Positions 33,574-43,776 of a stretch of 64,000 nt of DNA are shown here, one piece after another. Origin of the DNA: Rhodamnia argentea (lineage: Eukaryota > Streptophyta > Magnoliopsida > Myrtales > Myrtaceae); assembly GCF_020921035.1 (NCBI RefSeq), contig NC_063154.1, forward strand, positions 6,572,001 through 6,636,000, in the 5' to 3' direction. How positions within the stretch are numbered: position 1 is the stretch's first letter; each line of letters opens with the position of its first letter. The notes beneath the pieces are model-generated. The model made no database searches. It was not told the DNA's origin and worked only from the letters and a program-made list of their open reading frames with translations. The position numbers and the translations under genes are program-made.

Positions 33574-34500
33574 TTGTGTCCTTAAATTATGTTCATAAAT
33601 TCAACTTTGTCTCAATTTGATCACTCCACCTTGGTGAAGTGCTTCCAAATTAATTGATGCCGGGGTCCTTAATTTTTCCTTTTAGAAATAAGAGGTATAT
33701 ATATTAATTTAAAAATAAATGAAAATGCTTGGTTAGGCTCCTTGTTATATACTACGAGAGAAATATTTTATTTTTTCGGACATGCTCTCTCGCCCGCACA
33801 CGCCTAAAATAAAAAATAAAAATGCGAGTACACTAAGACTAGTATACTAAAATCTACATTAGAGATGCAGCGCGTCATTTAATAAGGAGATCATATTCAA
33901 TACCTAATAACAGTTTTTCCATTTCAAGAAAATTTTACACTTACTATTTATACGCTCGAAAAGTTTCTAAAAAACTCTCGGTTTCAATCTTTCGGTATTC
34001 ATTAAAGTCGCTCTATTTAACTCTTGACCATGGCACTGTCGTCATGTGGCGGAGTCGGTAGTTTACACTTCCAACGACACTTGCTTTTGATTGTATTTCA
34101 AGTTGTTTTTCACGAAAGATGTTGAAGAAAGATATAACCTTTTGAATAGAGTCGCGGCAATGGAGATGGCGGCGAAGCAGCGGGGAGAGAAAGAGCCAGA
34201 TAGGGGATTGAAGTTGTTTTCGGTGGTGGACGACTCGCACATTTGTTAAAGATCTATCCGAAGGATGAGTATAATTTGGTGGTGTATTCATGTTTATAAT
34301 TATACCACGTGCTTTTTCTCGAATTATCATGTGAGACCCGTGTGATCCAACGGTACATGTGAATTAGGCTCACTAAACGATGTATAATCAATAATCTAGT
34401 GTGGTATGCTCGAGCAAGAGAGAGACACTGAGAGATTGAATGGATGACACTGTGAATTACTACTGATCATAAGATCTTATTTCAATCTTGTGCTGGATGT
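33574..34500. other. Intergenic, nothing recognised
   Basis: AT-rich. The minus frame at 34013-34330 has no domain and no supporting context. Confidence 0.5.
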
Positions 34501-34511
34501 GCGTACATTGA

Positions 34512-35259
34512 TCATCTCATCAAGCCCAGTGGAGGATCACCCGGGCAAAAACATCTGTTGATGGGGACGGGACATTGGCAATTTGCTGGATCAGGACAAT
34601 CTTGAACAGTGTTGCAATGGTGCCAACGAACCACATGTCGCGCTTCCACCCTCAGCTCCAAGCCTTTCATTGAGCAACATTTTTCACGGTTAAGTTAACA
34701 GTAAACTCACACACATTCACTAATTCATGCAACAAACACAATAATTAGACCCGTCAAATGGGTGGATCGAATTAGATTTGGGTCGGATCATAAATAGTCT
34801 GGTCAAAATAGATATATTTAACCCGACCCATTTAGTACAATGCAAATCTAGTGACTAGATCAATATTTTTAAAGCACTTTCATATTTGATCAAATCTAGG
34901 AAGACTCATACTCAAATTGAGATGAGAGTACAGAGAGAGCGAGTGTGAGATCAAGTGAGGGCGAGAGAAAATGAAGAGAGAATTATATAGGATTGCAAAC
35001 TCATTTACGACCCAGTTAACACTCTTGTTATGTTAAAACTTATTTATGCCCTATTTATTGAATATCATAACTAACATAAGCCGTATAGCAACTCAACCCA
35101 ACTTATATGTTTTTTTTTGGGAGGTCAAAACAACATATGCGGGTTAAGAAATGAATTTATGACCCATTTTGAATAGTATAATGATAACATATGAGAGAGA
35201 GATATACCACATGCAAATATGAGAAGCGCAAGTTGCACAATACAATTTGAGCAAAACTT
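34512..35259 (-). pseudogene. Cysteine-rich peptide locus E, start lost at a repeat junction
   Basis: Too short for simple ORF finding. Exon 2 (34512-34663, minus) encodes, after an intact RVEAR segment, six cysteines spaced CX5CX5CXCX6CXC, identical in spacing to genes B and C, then a stop at 34512-34514. Exon 1 (35208-35259) encodes a signal-peptide end (KFCSN.. to LLIFACG) with a good donor GTATATC; its intron phase (1) matches exon 2. The first two codons (expected Met-Glu) are absent: at 35260 the sequence switches abruptly to repeat also found at 36400-36740. The acceptor (caatgaaag) lacks a strong pyrimidine tract. Probably a pseudogene, though exon 2 itself shows no damage. Confidence 0.7.
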
Positions 35260-35628
35260 TAAGAACTTACGTTACTTTTATATCTGTTTGCCCAGCACCA
35301 AAGGAAGGAAATCTTATAGGATGGAAGTTTTGGTAGGGCAGCCAATGACATCACTAACAAATGAAATGCATCTACATGTTGAATTGACCCATGATTATGT
35401 CTTTGCATTGTTTCTATAGCCAATTTCAGATTTTTTCTGTATTGCAGATTACAGTGTAGTCAGACAAAAGGCCCACAGATCGCAATTCGTTTGAAAAAAA
35501 ATTTACAATCGAGTCGTAGGGATAAGTACACTATCAATGCCATAGCTTCTGTACGACATTTATTTAAGTGCTATAATTTTCAAAATGTTCACTTAAGTGC
35601 TATAACTTTCAAAAATCGTTCACTTAAG
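35260..35628 (-). repeat. Third copy of the palindrome-flank segment (inverted)
   Basis: Reverse complement of about 36340-36740 and the counterpart of 41730-42170. It ends at 35628 in the middle of the 306-bp MULE-MITE, where it joins the intron of locus F, and at 35260 inside exon 1 of locus E. Both borders are therefore rearrangement breakpoints. Confidence 0.75.
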
Positions 35629-35893
35629 AGATCAAGAGAGAGATACCGAATGCGAACACGAGAAGAACGAGCAGAACAATAGACTTCGAGGAAAACTTCT
35701 CAATCGCTCTCTGCTGATGGCAACCTGCAGGGCGCGATATGACTCTCTGCTATTATCTCTCTCTTTTCTATGCCCAGACGTTGTATCCGGATGTGGTGTT
35801 GGGTGTCTCACGATTTGAGTTATATATAGGGTAAAGCTCCATCGCTGCAATACCCATAAAATGAACATCAGAAGGGATTTCATAATGGTAATT
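35629..35893 (-). pseudogene. Cysteine-rich peptide locus F: promoter plus exon 1 only, start codon lost
   Basis: Minus-strand copy of the promoter and first exon of gene B (43600-43850): TATATATA box, 5'UTR, signal-peptide exon and donor GTATCTC all align. The start codon is changed, ATT in place of ATG (complement of 35702-35704). The copy ends within intron 1 at 35628, so exon 2 is missing unless it splices to locus E exon 2 at 34663, which is on the same strand. Without an ATG it is scored as a pseudogene. It marks the outer edge of the left palindrome arm. Confidence 0.75.
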
Positions 35894-36137
35894 AAAGATC
35901 ATTGCTTGTGAAAAGTTACTTAATAGTCATCGCCATTTAAGTCTTTTCATATCAGAATTTTCAATCTTTGTCGAGTTATCACTCTTCTTAGTAACCTAAG
36001 TTGCCTTGCCAATATGATACGACTAAATGCACAGTTTGCAAATTGATCGATCTTTGCAAAGGTCGTAACCAAATTCATCTTATAGGCGGTCAACTTTAAG
36101 TTAGACTATTTATCAAAATTCTACGAGATACGACTCG

Positions 36138-36443
36138 TGGATAAGTAGACCGTGGTGTCATAACTTGTGTACGATGTTCACTTGAGTTCCATAACTTTCA
36201 AAAATCGTTTACTTGAGTGTCATAACTTTCAAAAAATAATTCACTTGAGTGCTACGTCAACTTTTCCGACGTGCCACGTCAGCTTTTTCGGCGTGCCGCA
36301 TCAGCTTTCCGACGTGCCACATCAATGATGGCATTCAAGTGAACGATTTTTAAAAGTTATGGCACTTAAGTGAACGTTTTGAAAGTTATGACATTCAAGT
36401 GAATGCAGTGCAAAAGTTATGGCATTGATAGTGTACTTATCCC
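36138..36443. mobile_element. 306-bp MULE-type MITE, left-arm copy
   Basis: Nearly self-complementary element with ends TGGATAAGT...ACTTATCCC and repeated 'cacttgagtgccataactttca' arms around a core of repeated (g/a)cgtgcc(a/g)c. Flanked by the 9-bp duplication tacgactcg (36129-36137 and 36444-36452), indicating Mutator-type insertion. Confidence 0.85.
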
Positions 36444-36744
36444 TACGACTCGATTGTAAATTTTTTTTCAAATGAATTGCGATTCGTGGGCCTTTTGTAT
36501 GACTACACTGTAATCTGCGACATAGAAAAATATCTGAAATTGGCTATAAAAACGATGCAAAGACATAATCATGGATCAATTCAACATGTAGATGCATTTC
36601 ATTTGTTGGTGATGTCATTGGCTGCCCTACTAAAATTTCCATCCTATAAGATTTTCTTCCTTTGGTGCTGGCCAAACAGATATAAAAGTAATGGAAGATG
36701 GAAGTTCTTAATTGAAAGAAATCCTTCCCGATGTTATTTTTTTG

Positions 36745-39400
36745 GGAAATTCAATGGTGGAGATCCAGCCAAGCATTGACATATTATTTTTGGGCACTTA
36801 GACAAAAATTAATTTACTTGTCAAGAAAACCAGAGCCAAGTGAGAAGGAAAATTAGTAAATGTTTTTAGAAACATTTTATATAAAAAGGATTTTAAGATC
36901 TCTTGAAAGGGGTAACCTCTGTTTAGCCGCTGTGGTCTTGGCAAAAGTGCGTAAGTCCGTTGGTCGATAAGGCTGGTATCTTTGAGGAACCGATCAAGTA
37001 TTGACAAACCTTATTTATATAAAATGAATCTTTTAAGGCGAACTAATTCTTCTTCTTCAAGTTCAATATATGAGGTTTCTCGGGTTGAAAGACCTTTGCA
37101 TACAGAAGAAATTACTATTGAAGATTTTAATAAATCAATTAAAAATTGAAAATTTCCAAAAGTTCGTTATGACCAAATTTATGAGCAATCCTCTTTTCGT
37201 AAGATTTTTAAATCTTCTGATTATATTATTACTACAGAGGAACATGACATTCCTCTTTCTTCTTCTTGTTCTTTGATTCCGCTTTTGAATAAAGAAACTA
37301 TTAAAAAACATGCTCAGAAGTATAATTATCTTCATTTTGGAATGGTACAAATTGGAATAAAACCACTTCTAAAAGGAGGATTAAATACTTCTACTCTTTT
37401 GGTTTTGAGAGATTCTAGGCTATTACGATATGAGGATTCCACACTCGCAATTATAGAGACCTCTCTCTGTAATGGACCTATTCATTTTGATTGCTATCCG
37501 AATTTTTCTGTTTCTCTAAGAGACAAAAATATTTTGAAATCCCTTGTTTTCCAAATCAAAACTCATAATTATGCGATAGATGACGGATCAATCCCTCTTT
37601 CCCTCATCTATAAAATTCATTAGAAAGCGATGTCTTTTGATTTTGATGTTCATTCTCTAAATTCTGCTTCGAAAGGGGAAACCCTTCTTTTGACAACAGA
37701 CATTAAAAAATCAAATTGCATAGTTCCAAAATCAATCAGTTGGAATGACGTTGTTTTGCCCGAGCAATGGGAAATTGAAAATCCAATACCCCGGCCTATT
37801 GTTCATAACGACATTCCAACCAATATCATCCAACATCCCAAAGGTAGGGTAACTATCCAATTCCCTCGGCGATCTTTTGATTTCTCACCCCATATTTCTT
37901 CTAGACCTTTTTTTCTACGTCTTCATCTCAAAGGTCAGTAGACCTTCACCCAAATTTGCCTCCTGTTATCACCATCCGGTAAGCAATCAAGGCAATTCCC
38001 TTTCTCAAGCACAAGGACGGACAACTCCTAGTGCTCCTCCTTTTAACTCAAATTTAAATTTAAGTGGTCTCGATACTAGCTCAGGAATTTCTAGACCTGT
38101 TTATCAGCAATAGGATCCAGGATCTCCTGACCCTACTCCTCAAATGAATGAGGATCGAGAATGTTATGCTTTAGAAAAAGAATTTGTGCCGGATCGTATC
38201 ATTTTGAACAAAGAATTTAATTCTGAGGCCAATACTGAAATCAGAAAATGGTTTTTTGATAAATTTAAAGGACAAACCAAACGAATCAAAGTGAGTTCCC
38301 AGGTCAACTGGGAGAGCATATGTTTTTCTTTGATTGGTTTGAGCATTGTTTTCTGAAACAAAAAGAAATTTTTAATTTTAATAAAGTTTTTAAATGGCAA
38401 CTGGATGATGGTCAAGTGATTGAATCTAATCATCCTCCTTGGAGAAAAATCAAAATTGATTTCTATGACCAAGTAATTCCTACCGCACCTTTTAAAAAGC
38501 CTTCCCATGAAGCAGACAAGGAATTTAAAGCGGAAAAAGAATTTAAAAAGATCATTGAACAAAATAATTTTGCAAATCAACATATTCATACAATAGGAGA
38601 ACAATTGAATAGGATTGAATCAACTCTCGGTTCGACATCCTCTTCATACTCTACTCCTATTCAGCAAATTTCAACTCCTTCCACTTCTTCTAAATTAAAA
38701 CAACCTCTTTTTAAAAATTTTGAAATGCCCAAAAAATTCAGCAAATAATTTTATGAGGCACTCCAGCAAAAAAAGAGAAAGACTTTTAAGAAAGAAAGAA
38801 AGGAAACAACCACTTTTGATTACCCCTAAAGAACAACCAATTTTGAAGACTCCAAAGGTTGAAAAACTTTTAACCATTTCTACTCCAAAAGAAATTGCGA
38901 TTTTAGATTCTGATCAAGTTTCTATTCCTGATACTCCTTAAATTGTTGTTCTTGATTCCGAAGATACTCCTCGGATCAACAAGATATCTTGGAAAGAACC
39001 CCAAAAACTTTATTATTCACGCGCCACTCCTCCCGACCTCGTCAAGGAAGAATCCACTCACGGGGTCCAGAACAAATATTCTGCCGACGCGATTTGTGAA
39101 TGGAATATTGATGACATTTTTGAAACAAATTTAATTCAAATTTTGAATCAAATGGTTATGTTAGCCACGACTTACAAAACCATTCTTGATACTATTGATC
39201 AGCAGATAGCCTTTATGATAATAGCTGGGTTTTCTGGCACCTTGAAAGGCTGGTGGGATAATTATCTCACTGAGGACCAAAGAAACCAAATTCTCAATGC
39301 GGTCAAGATTGATGAAAACGGTTAGACTGTATTTGATGATGAAGAACAAATGGTCCAAGATGATGTTTCTTCTTTAATTTATTCCATTTCTCAACATTTT
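36745..39400 (+). mobile_element. Endogenous pararetrovirus (Caulimoviridae-like) fragment, left arm
   Basis: A decayed viral insertion, 5' portion only: AT-rich leader with a TATA-like tttatataaaaag near 36876, then a movement-protein-like frame and a coat/gag-like frame. No protease, reverse transcriptase or RNase H sequence is present in either arm. Several stops and frameshifts interrupt each frame, so no functional product is expected. Florendovirus/petuvirus-type ancestry is an inference from the order of regions. Confidence 0.75.
37024..38113 (+). pseudogene. Pararetroviral movement-protein-like remnant, left arm
   Basis: Reads from the ATG at 37024. The central part (37273-37600) resembles the 30K/PF01107 viral movement protein family: a basic segment, 'FGMVQIGIKPLL', then a Asn-Gly-Pro-x-His-Phe-Asp motif in a predicted beta-rich core. 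Breaks: in-frame TGA at 37147-37149 (also present in the right arm), TAG at 37621-37623, TAG at 37939-37941, and a frame change near 37877-37940 before the frame closes at 38111-38113. Non-functional. Confidence 0.75.
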
Positions 39401-39433
39401 ATTGGCATCTTGGACCATTTGATGATAAAGTAG
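38144..39433 (+). pseudogene. Pararetroviral coat/gag-like remnant, left arm
   Basis: A Lys/Glu-rich coiled region (about 38380-38750) followed by a segment with GTLKGWWDNYLT at 39237-39272, typical of the coat/gag-like region of plant pararetroviral polyproteins. Breaks: TGA at 38354-38356, TAA at 38746-38748 and 38939-38941, TAG at 39323-39325, and frame changes near 38350 and 38750. The WWDNYLT segment lies in the part absent from the right arm. Confidence 0.65.
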
Positions 39434-39499
39434 AAACAGCATCTTGGACCATGATATCCTGTTGATCCGAGGAGTATCTTCGGAATCAAGAACAACAAT

Positions 39500-40296
39500 T
39501 TAAGGAGTATCAGGAATAGAAACTTGACCAGAATCTAAAATCCCAATTTCTTTTGGAGTAGAAATGGTTAAAAGTTTTTCAACCTTTGGAGTCTTCAAAA
39601 CTGGTTGTTCTTTAGGGGTAATCAAAAGTGGTTGTTTTCTTTCTTTCTCTCTTAAAAGTCTTTCTCTTTTTTGCTGGAGTGCCTCATAAAATTCTTTGCT
39701 GAATTTTTTGGGCATGTCAAAATTTTTAAAAAGAGGTTGTTTTAATTTAGAAGAAGTGGAAGGAGTTGAAATTTGCTGAATAGGAGTAGAGTATGAAGAG
39801 GATGTCGAACCGAGAGTTGATTCAATCCTATTCAATTGTTCTCCTATTGTATGAATATGTTGATTTGCAAAATTGTTTTGTTCAATGATCTTTTTAAATT
39901 CTTTTTCTGCTTTAAATTCCTTGTCCGCTTCATGGGAAGGCTTTTTAAAAGGTGCAGCAGGAATTACTTGGTCACGTAAATCAATTTTGATTTTTCTCAA
40001 AGGGGGATGATTAGATTCAATCACTTGACCATCATCCAGTTGCCATTTAAAAACTTTATTAAAATTAAAAATTTCTTTTTGTTCCAGAAAATAATGCTCA
40101 AACCAATCAAAGAAAAACATATGCTCTCCCAGTTGACCTGGGAACTCACTTTGATTCGTTTGGTTTGTCCTTTAAATTTATCAAAAAACCATTTTCTGAT
40201 TTCAGTGTTGGCCTCGGAATTAAATTCTTTGTTCAAAATGATACGATCTAGCACAAATTCTTTTTCTAAAGCATAACATTCTGGATCCTCATTCAT
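39500..40296 (-). pseudogene. Pararetroviral coat/gag-like remnant, right arm
   Basis: Mirror copy of about 38144-38941. One 206-codon open stretch (39500-40120) and a second overlapping frame (40021-40296) show a frame change near 40050. It lacks the WWDNYLT-bearing segment present in the left arm. Confidence 0.65.
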
Positions 40297-40329
40297 TTGA
40301 GGAGGAGTAGGGTCAGGAGATCCTAGATC

Positions 40330-41419
40330 CTATTGCTGATAAATAGGTCCAGAAATTCCTGAGCTAGTATCGAGACCACTTAAATTTAAATTTGAGTTAA
40401 AAGGAGGAGCACTAGGAGTTGTTTGTCCTTGTGCTTGAGAAAGGGAATTGCCTTGACTGCTTACCGGATGGTGATAACAGGAGGCAAATTTGGGTGAAGG
40501 TCTACTGACCTTCGAGATGAAGACGTAGAAAAAAAGGTCTAGAAGAAATATGGGGTGAGAAATCAAAAGATCGCCGAGGGAATTGGATAGTTACCCTACC
40601 TTCGGGATGTTGGATGATATTGGTTGGAATGTCGTTATGAACAATAGGCAGGGGTATTGGATTTTCAATTTCCCATTGCTCGGGCAAAACAACGTCATTC
40701 CAAGCGATTGATTTTGGAACTATGCAATTTGATTTTTTAATGTCTGTTGTCAAAAGAAGGGTTTCCCCTTTCGAAGCGGAATTTAGAGAATGAACATCAA
40801 AATCAGAAGACATCGCTTTCTAATGAATTTTATAGATGAGGGAAAGAGGGATTGATCCGTCATCTATCGCATAATTATGAGTATTGATTTGGAAAACAAG
40901 GGATTTCAAAATATTTTTGTCTCTTAGAGAAACAGAAAAATTCGGATAGCAATCAAAATGAATAGGTCCATTACGGAGAGAGGTCTCTATAATTGCGAGT
41001 GTGGAATCCTCATATCGTAATAGCCTAGAATCTCTCAAAACCAAAAGAGTAGAAGTATTTAATCCTCCTTTTAGAAGTGGTTTTATTCCAATTTGTACCA
41101 TTCCAAAATGAAGATAATTATACTTCTGAGCATGTTTTTTAATAGATTCTTTATTCAAAAGCGGAATCAAAGAACAAGAAGAAGAAAGAGAAATGTCATG
41201 TTCCTCTGTAGCAATAATATAATCAGAAGATTTAAAAATCTCACGAAAAAAGGATTGCTCATAAATTTGGTCATAACGAACTTTTGGCATTTTTCAATTT
41301 TTAATTGATTTATTAAAATCTTCAATAGTAATTTCTTCCGTATGCAAAGGTCTTTCAACCCGAGAAACCTCGGATATTGAACTTGAAGAAGAAGAATTAG
41401 TTCACCTTAAAAGATTCAT
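40330..41419 (-). pseudogene. Pararetroviral movement-protein-like remnant, right arm
   Basis: Mirror copy of 37024-38113. Stops at 41402-41404 (unique to this arm) and 41294-41296 (shared). The longest uninterrupted stretch is 40820-41290, then 40502-40813 and, in another frame, 40330-40566. Same movement-protein family assignment as the left copy; non-functional. Confidence 0.75.
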
Positions 41420-41750
41420 TTTATATAAATAAGGTTTGTCAATACTTGATCGGTTCCTCAAAGATACCAGCCTTGCCGACCAACGGACTTACGCACTTTT
41501 GCCGGGACCACAACGGCTAAACAGAGGTTACCCCTTTCAAGAAATCTTAAAATCCTTTTTATATAAAATGTTTCTAAAAACATTTACTAATTTTCCTTCT
41601 CACTTGGCTCTGGTTTTCTTGACAAGTAAATTAATTTTTGTCTAAGTGCCCAAAAATAATATGTCAATGCTTGGCTGGATCTCCACCATTGAATTTCCCA
41701 AAAAAATAACATCGGGAAGGGTTTCTTTCAATTAAGAACTTCCATCTTCC

Positions 41751-41806
41751 ATTACTTTTATATCTGTTTTTTTTTTTTTTTTTGGTCATTACTTTTATAT
41801 CTGTTT
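41751..41806 (-). mobile_element. Minimal GACC-poly(A) retro-insertion in the right arm only
   Basis: The 16-19 bp sequence attacttttatatctgttt is duplicated (41751 and 41788) around a poly-T tract ending in ggtc; read on the minus strand the insert is only GACC plus poly(A). The left arm (36673-36695) and the third copy (35270-35290) show the empty site, so it inserted after the palindrome formed. Confidence 0.75.
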
Positions 41807-42036
41807 GGCCAGCACCAAAGGAAGAAAATCTTATAGGATGGAAATTTTAGTAGGGCAGCCAATGACATCACCAACAAATGAAATGCATCTACATGTTGAA
41901 TTGACCCATGATTATGTCTTTGCATCGTTTTTATAGCCAATTTCAGATATTTTTCTATGTCACAGATTACAGTGTAGTCATACAAAAGGCCCCCGGATCG
42001 CAATTCATTTGAAAAATTTTTTTGAGTCGAGTCGTA

Positions 42037-42340
42037 GGGATAAGTACATTATCAACGCCATAACTTTTGTACCGCATTCACTTGAGTGCCATAACTTTCA
42101 AAACATTCACTTAAGTACCATAACTTTTAAAAATCGTTCACTTGAATGCCATCATTGATGTGGCACGTCGGAAAGCCGACGTGGCACACCGGAAAGCCGA
42201 CGTGGCACGTCGGAAAAGTTGACGTAGCACTCAAGTGAACTATTTTTTGAAAGTTATGGCACTCAAGTAAACGATTTTTGAAAGTTATGTAACTCAAGTG
42301 AACATCGTACACAAGTTATGGCACCACAGGTATTTATCCA
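42037..42340. mobile_element. MULE-type MITE, right-arm copy
   Basis: Counterpart of 36138-36443, flanked by cgagtcgta at 42028-42036 and 42341-42349, the reverse complement of the left-arm duplication. The same target site in both arms shows that the MITE was there before the inverted duplication. Confidence 0.85.
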
Positions 42341-42589
42341 CGAGTCGTATCTTGTAGAATTTTGATAAACAGTCTAACTTAAAGTTGACCGCCTATAAGA
42401 TGAATTTGGTTATGACCTTTGCAAAGATCGATCAATTTTCGAAGTGCTCATTTAGTCGTATGATATTGGCGAGGCAACTTAGGTTACTAAGAAGAGTGAT
42501 AACTCGACAAAGATTGAAAATTCTGATATGAAAAGACTTAAATGGCGATGACTATTAAGTAACTTTTCACAAGCAATGACCTTTATCTT

Positions 42590-43590
42590 GCTCGTTTCGA
42601 CATTCTCTCTCGCGCACATGCACCTCCAAAAGAAAAGTGCGACGGTTGATACATTAGAAAATTGATTTATAGAAATTGAAAAGATTGATTATTTAGTGAA
42701 TGCATTTATATGTAGTAAAACTGAGTCTAGGTAGTTAAATCCGGCACTATTGACAAAATCGATATATTTAGTTATGTGGTAGACTGTAAGAAAGAATTAC
42801 TTGAAATTAGTATGTTATATCCAACATCCAATATTAGTTTGCCGTGTAATTTTACGCGCTAATTTTGTCGACTCCTATTTTATTTTTTGGTAAAGAATTG
42901 ATGTGCTGTTCGACTCTTTCTATTATGTATCAAGTTTTCCAAAACGAGGGTTTCTTACATGTATCCATGCATATATTAGTTGATATAATTGTTGCCTTCG
43001 TACGACTACTTTGTTGCAATTTATGACGTAAAAATATCTGAAGTTGGGTAAATGTAAATGGAGGGAAACTGATGCCCTACGATCTTGATTTAACAATTTC
43101 TTCCCACCAATCGACCTTGCTAAAAAACATACAAAGACGCAAGCATGAGTTAGTAGAATTCTATATGTTCATGCACTTAATGTGAGATTTGGTGGGAACA
43201 TTAAGCTTTTAAATTAGTTGGCAGTGATATTATAAAATTTCACATGGTATTAGAATAAAAGGTCCCGAGTTCAAATCTTTCCAGGTCTTATTTGGCTCCC
43301 CAATTAAAAATATCCGCGTTTAGTACTAGGCAAAAATACCGAACTAAGCGTGAGAGGGTGAGTTATAATACTTAAGTATTAAACCACGTATTCATCTAAA
43401 AACTTAAGCTTTTAGAACAATAGGCAGTGATATCACAAAATCACACATTGTATTTGCTAGTGAACTCATTTATTAACCTACCAAAACTTTGGTCCTAAAT
43501 AAGATTTTATTCCAATTTCGATGTTGGACGAATCAAACAGAAAATAGTTGACTTCGACGTTTACGGAAGGTTAATTATTGGGGGTATTAA
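42590..43590. other. Right-side spacer absent from the left arm
   Basis: About 1 kb lies between the end of the palindrome arm and the gene B promoter; on the left the same two sequences are directly joined at 35893. It is AT-rich with no coding domain. A tRNA-like B-box phrase (gagttcaaatc) at about 43272 hints at an old SINE-like relic. Confidence 0.5.
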
Positions 43591-43652
43591 TTACCATTAT
43601 GAAATCCCTTCTGAAGTTCATTTATGGGTATTGCAGCAATGGAGCTTTAGCC

Positions 43653-43660
43653 TATATATA
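43653..43660 (+). promoter_or_regulatory. TATA box of gene B
   Basis: TATATATA about 117 bases before the ATG. It is conserved in the inverted copy at locus F. Confidence 0.55.
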
Positions 43661-43776
43661 ACTCAAATTGTGAGACACCCAACATCACATCCGGATACAA
43701 CGTCTGGGCATAGAAAAGAGAGAGATAATAGCAGAGAGTCATATCGCGCGCTGCAGATTTCCATCAGCAGAGATCG

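Larger units (their letters stand above)
35894..39400. repeat. Left arm of the ~6.7-kb palindrome
   Basis: Matches 39405-42589 in reverse complement. Outer match begins at about 35893/42589 (attgcttgtgaaaagttac). Segment 38993-39348 has no partner in the right arm. By eye most 60-base stretches differ at only a few positions. The arm holds a MULE-MITE, a non-coding flank and endogenous pararetrovirus sequence. Confidence 0.9.
39405..42000 (-). mobile_element. Endogenous pararetrovirus fragment, right arm
   Basis: Reverse-orientation copy of the left-arm viral fragment: coat/gag-like remnant about 39500-40296 and movement-protein-like remnant about 40330-41419. It shares some breaks with the left arm and has others of its own, for example an extra early stop at 41402-41404. 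Non-functional. Confidence 0.75.
39405..42589. repeat. Right arm of the ~6.7-kb palindrome
   Basis: Inverted copy of 35894-39400 lacking the 38993-39348 segment. The phrase tggtccaagatg recurs at 39350, inverted at 39405 and again inverted at 39440, so the palindrome centre lies within a cluster of microhomology. Confidence 0.9.

Noticed and set aside
36973..36984. tggtatctttga as a tRNA-Met primer-binding site of the pararetrovirus
   Set aside because: Only the first seven bases match the usual tRNA-Met primer site; too weak to annotate.
39143..39325. A host gene in the palindrome loop
   Set aside because: The frame belongs to the viral coat/gag-like region and is closed by stops on both sides.
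43225..43295. tRNA or SINE promoter (ggtattag..gagttcaaatc)
   Set aside because: A B-box-like phrase exists but no cloverleaf or clear A box/tail; left as a possible relic only.
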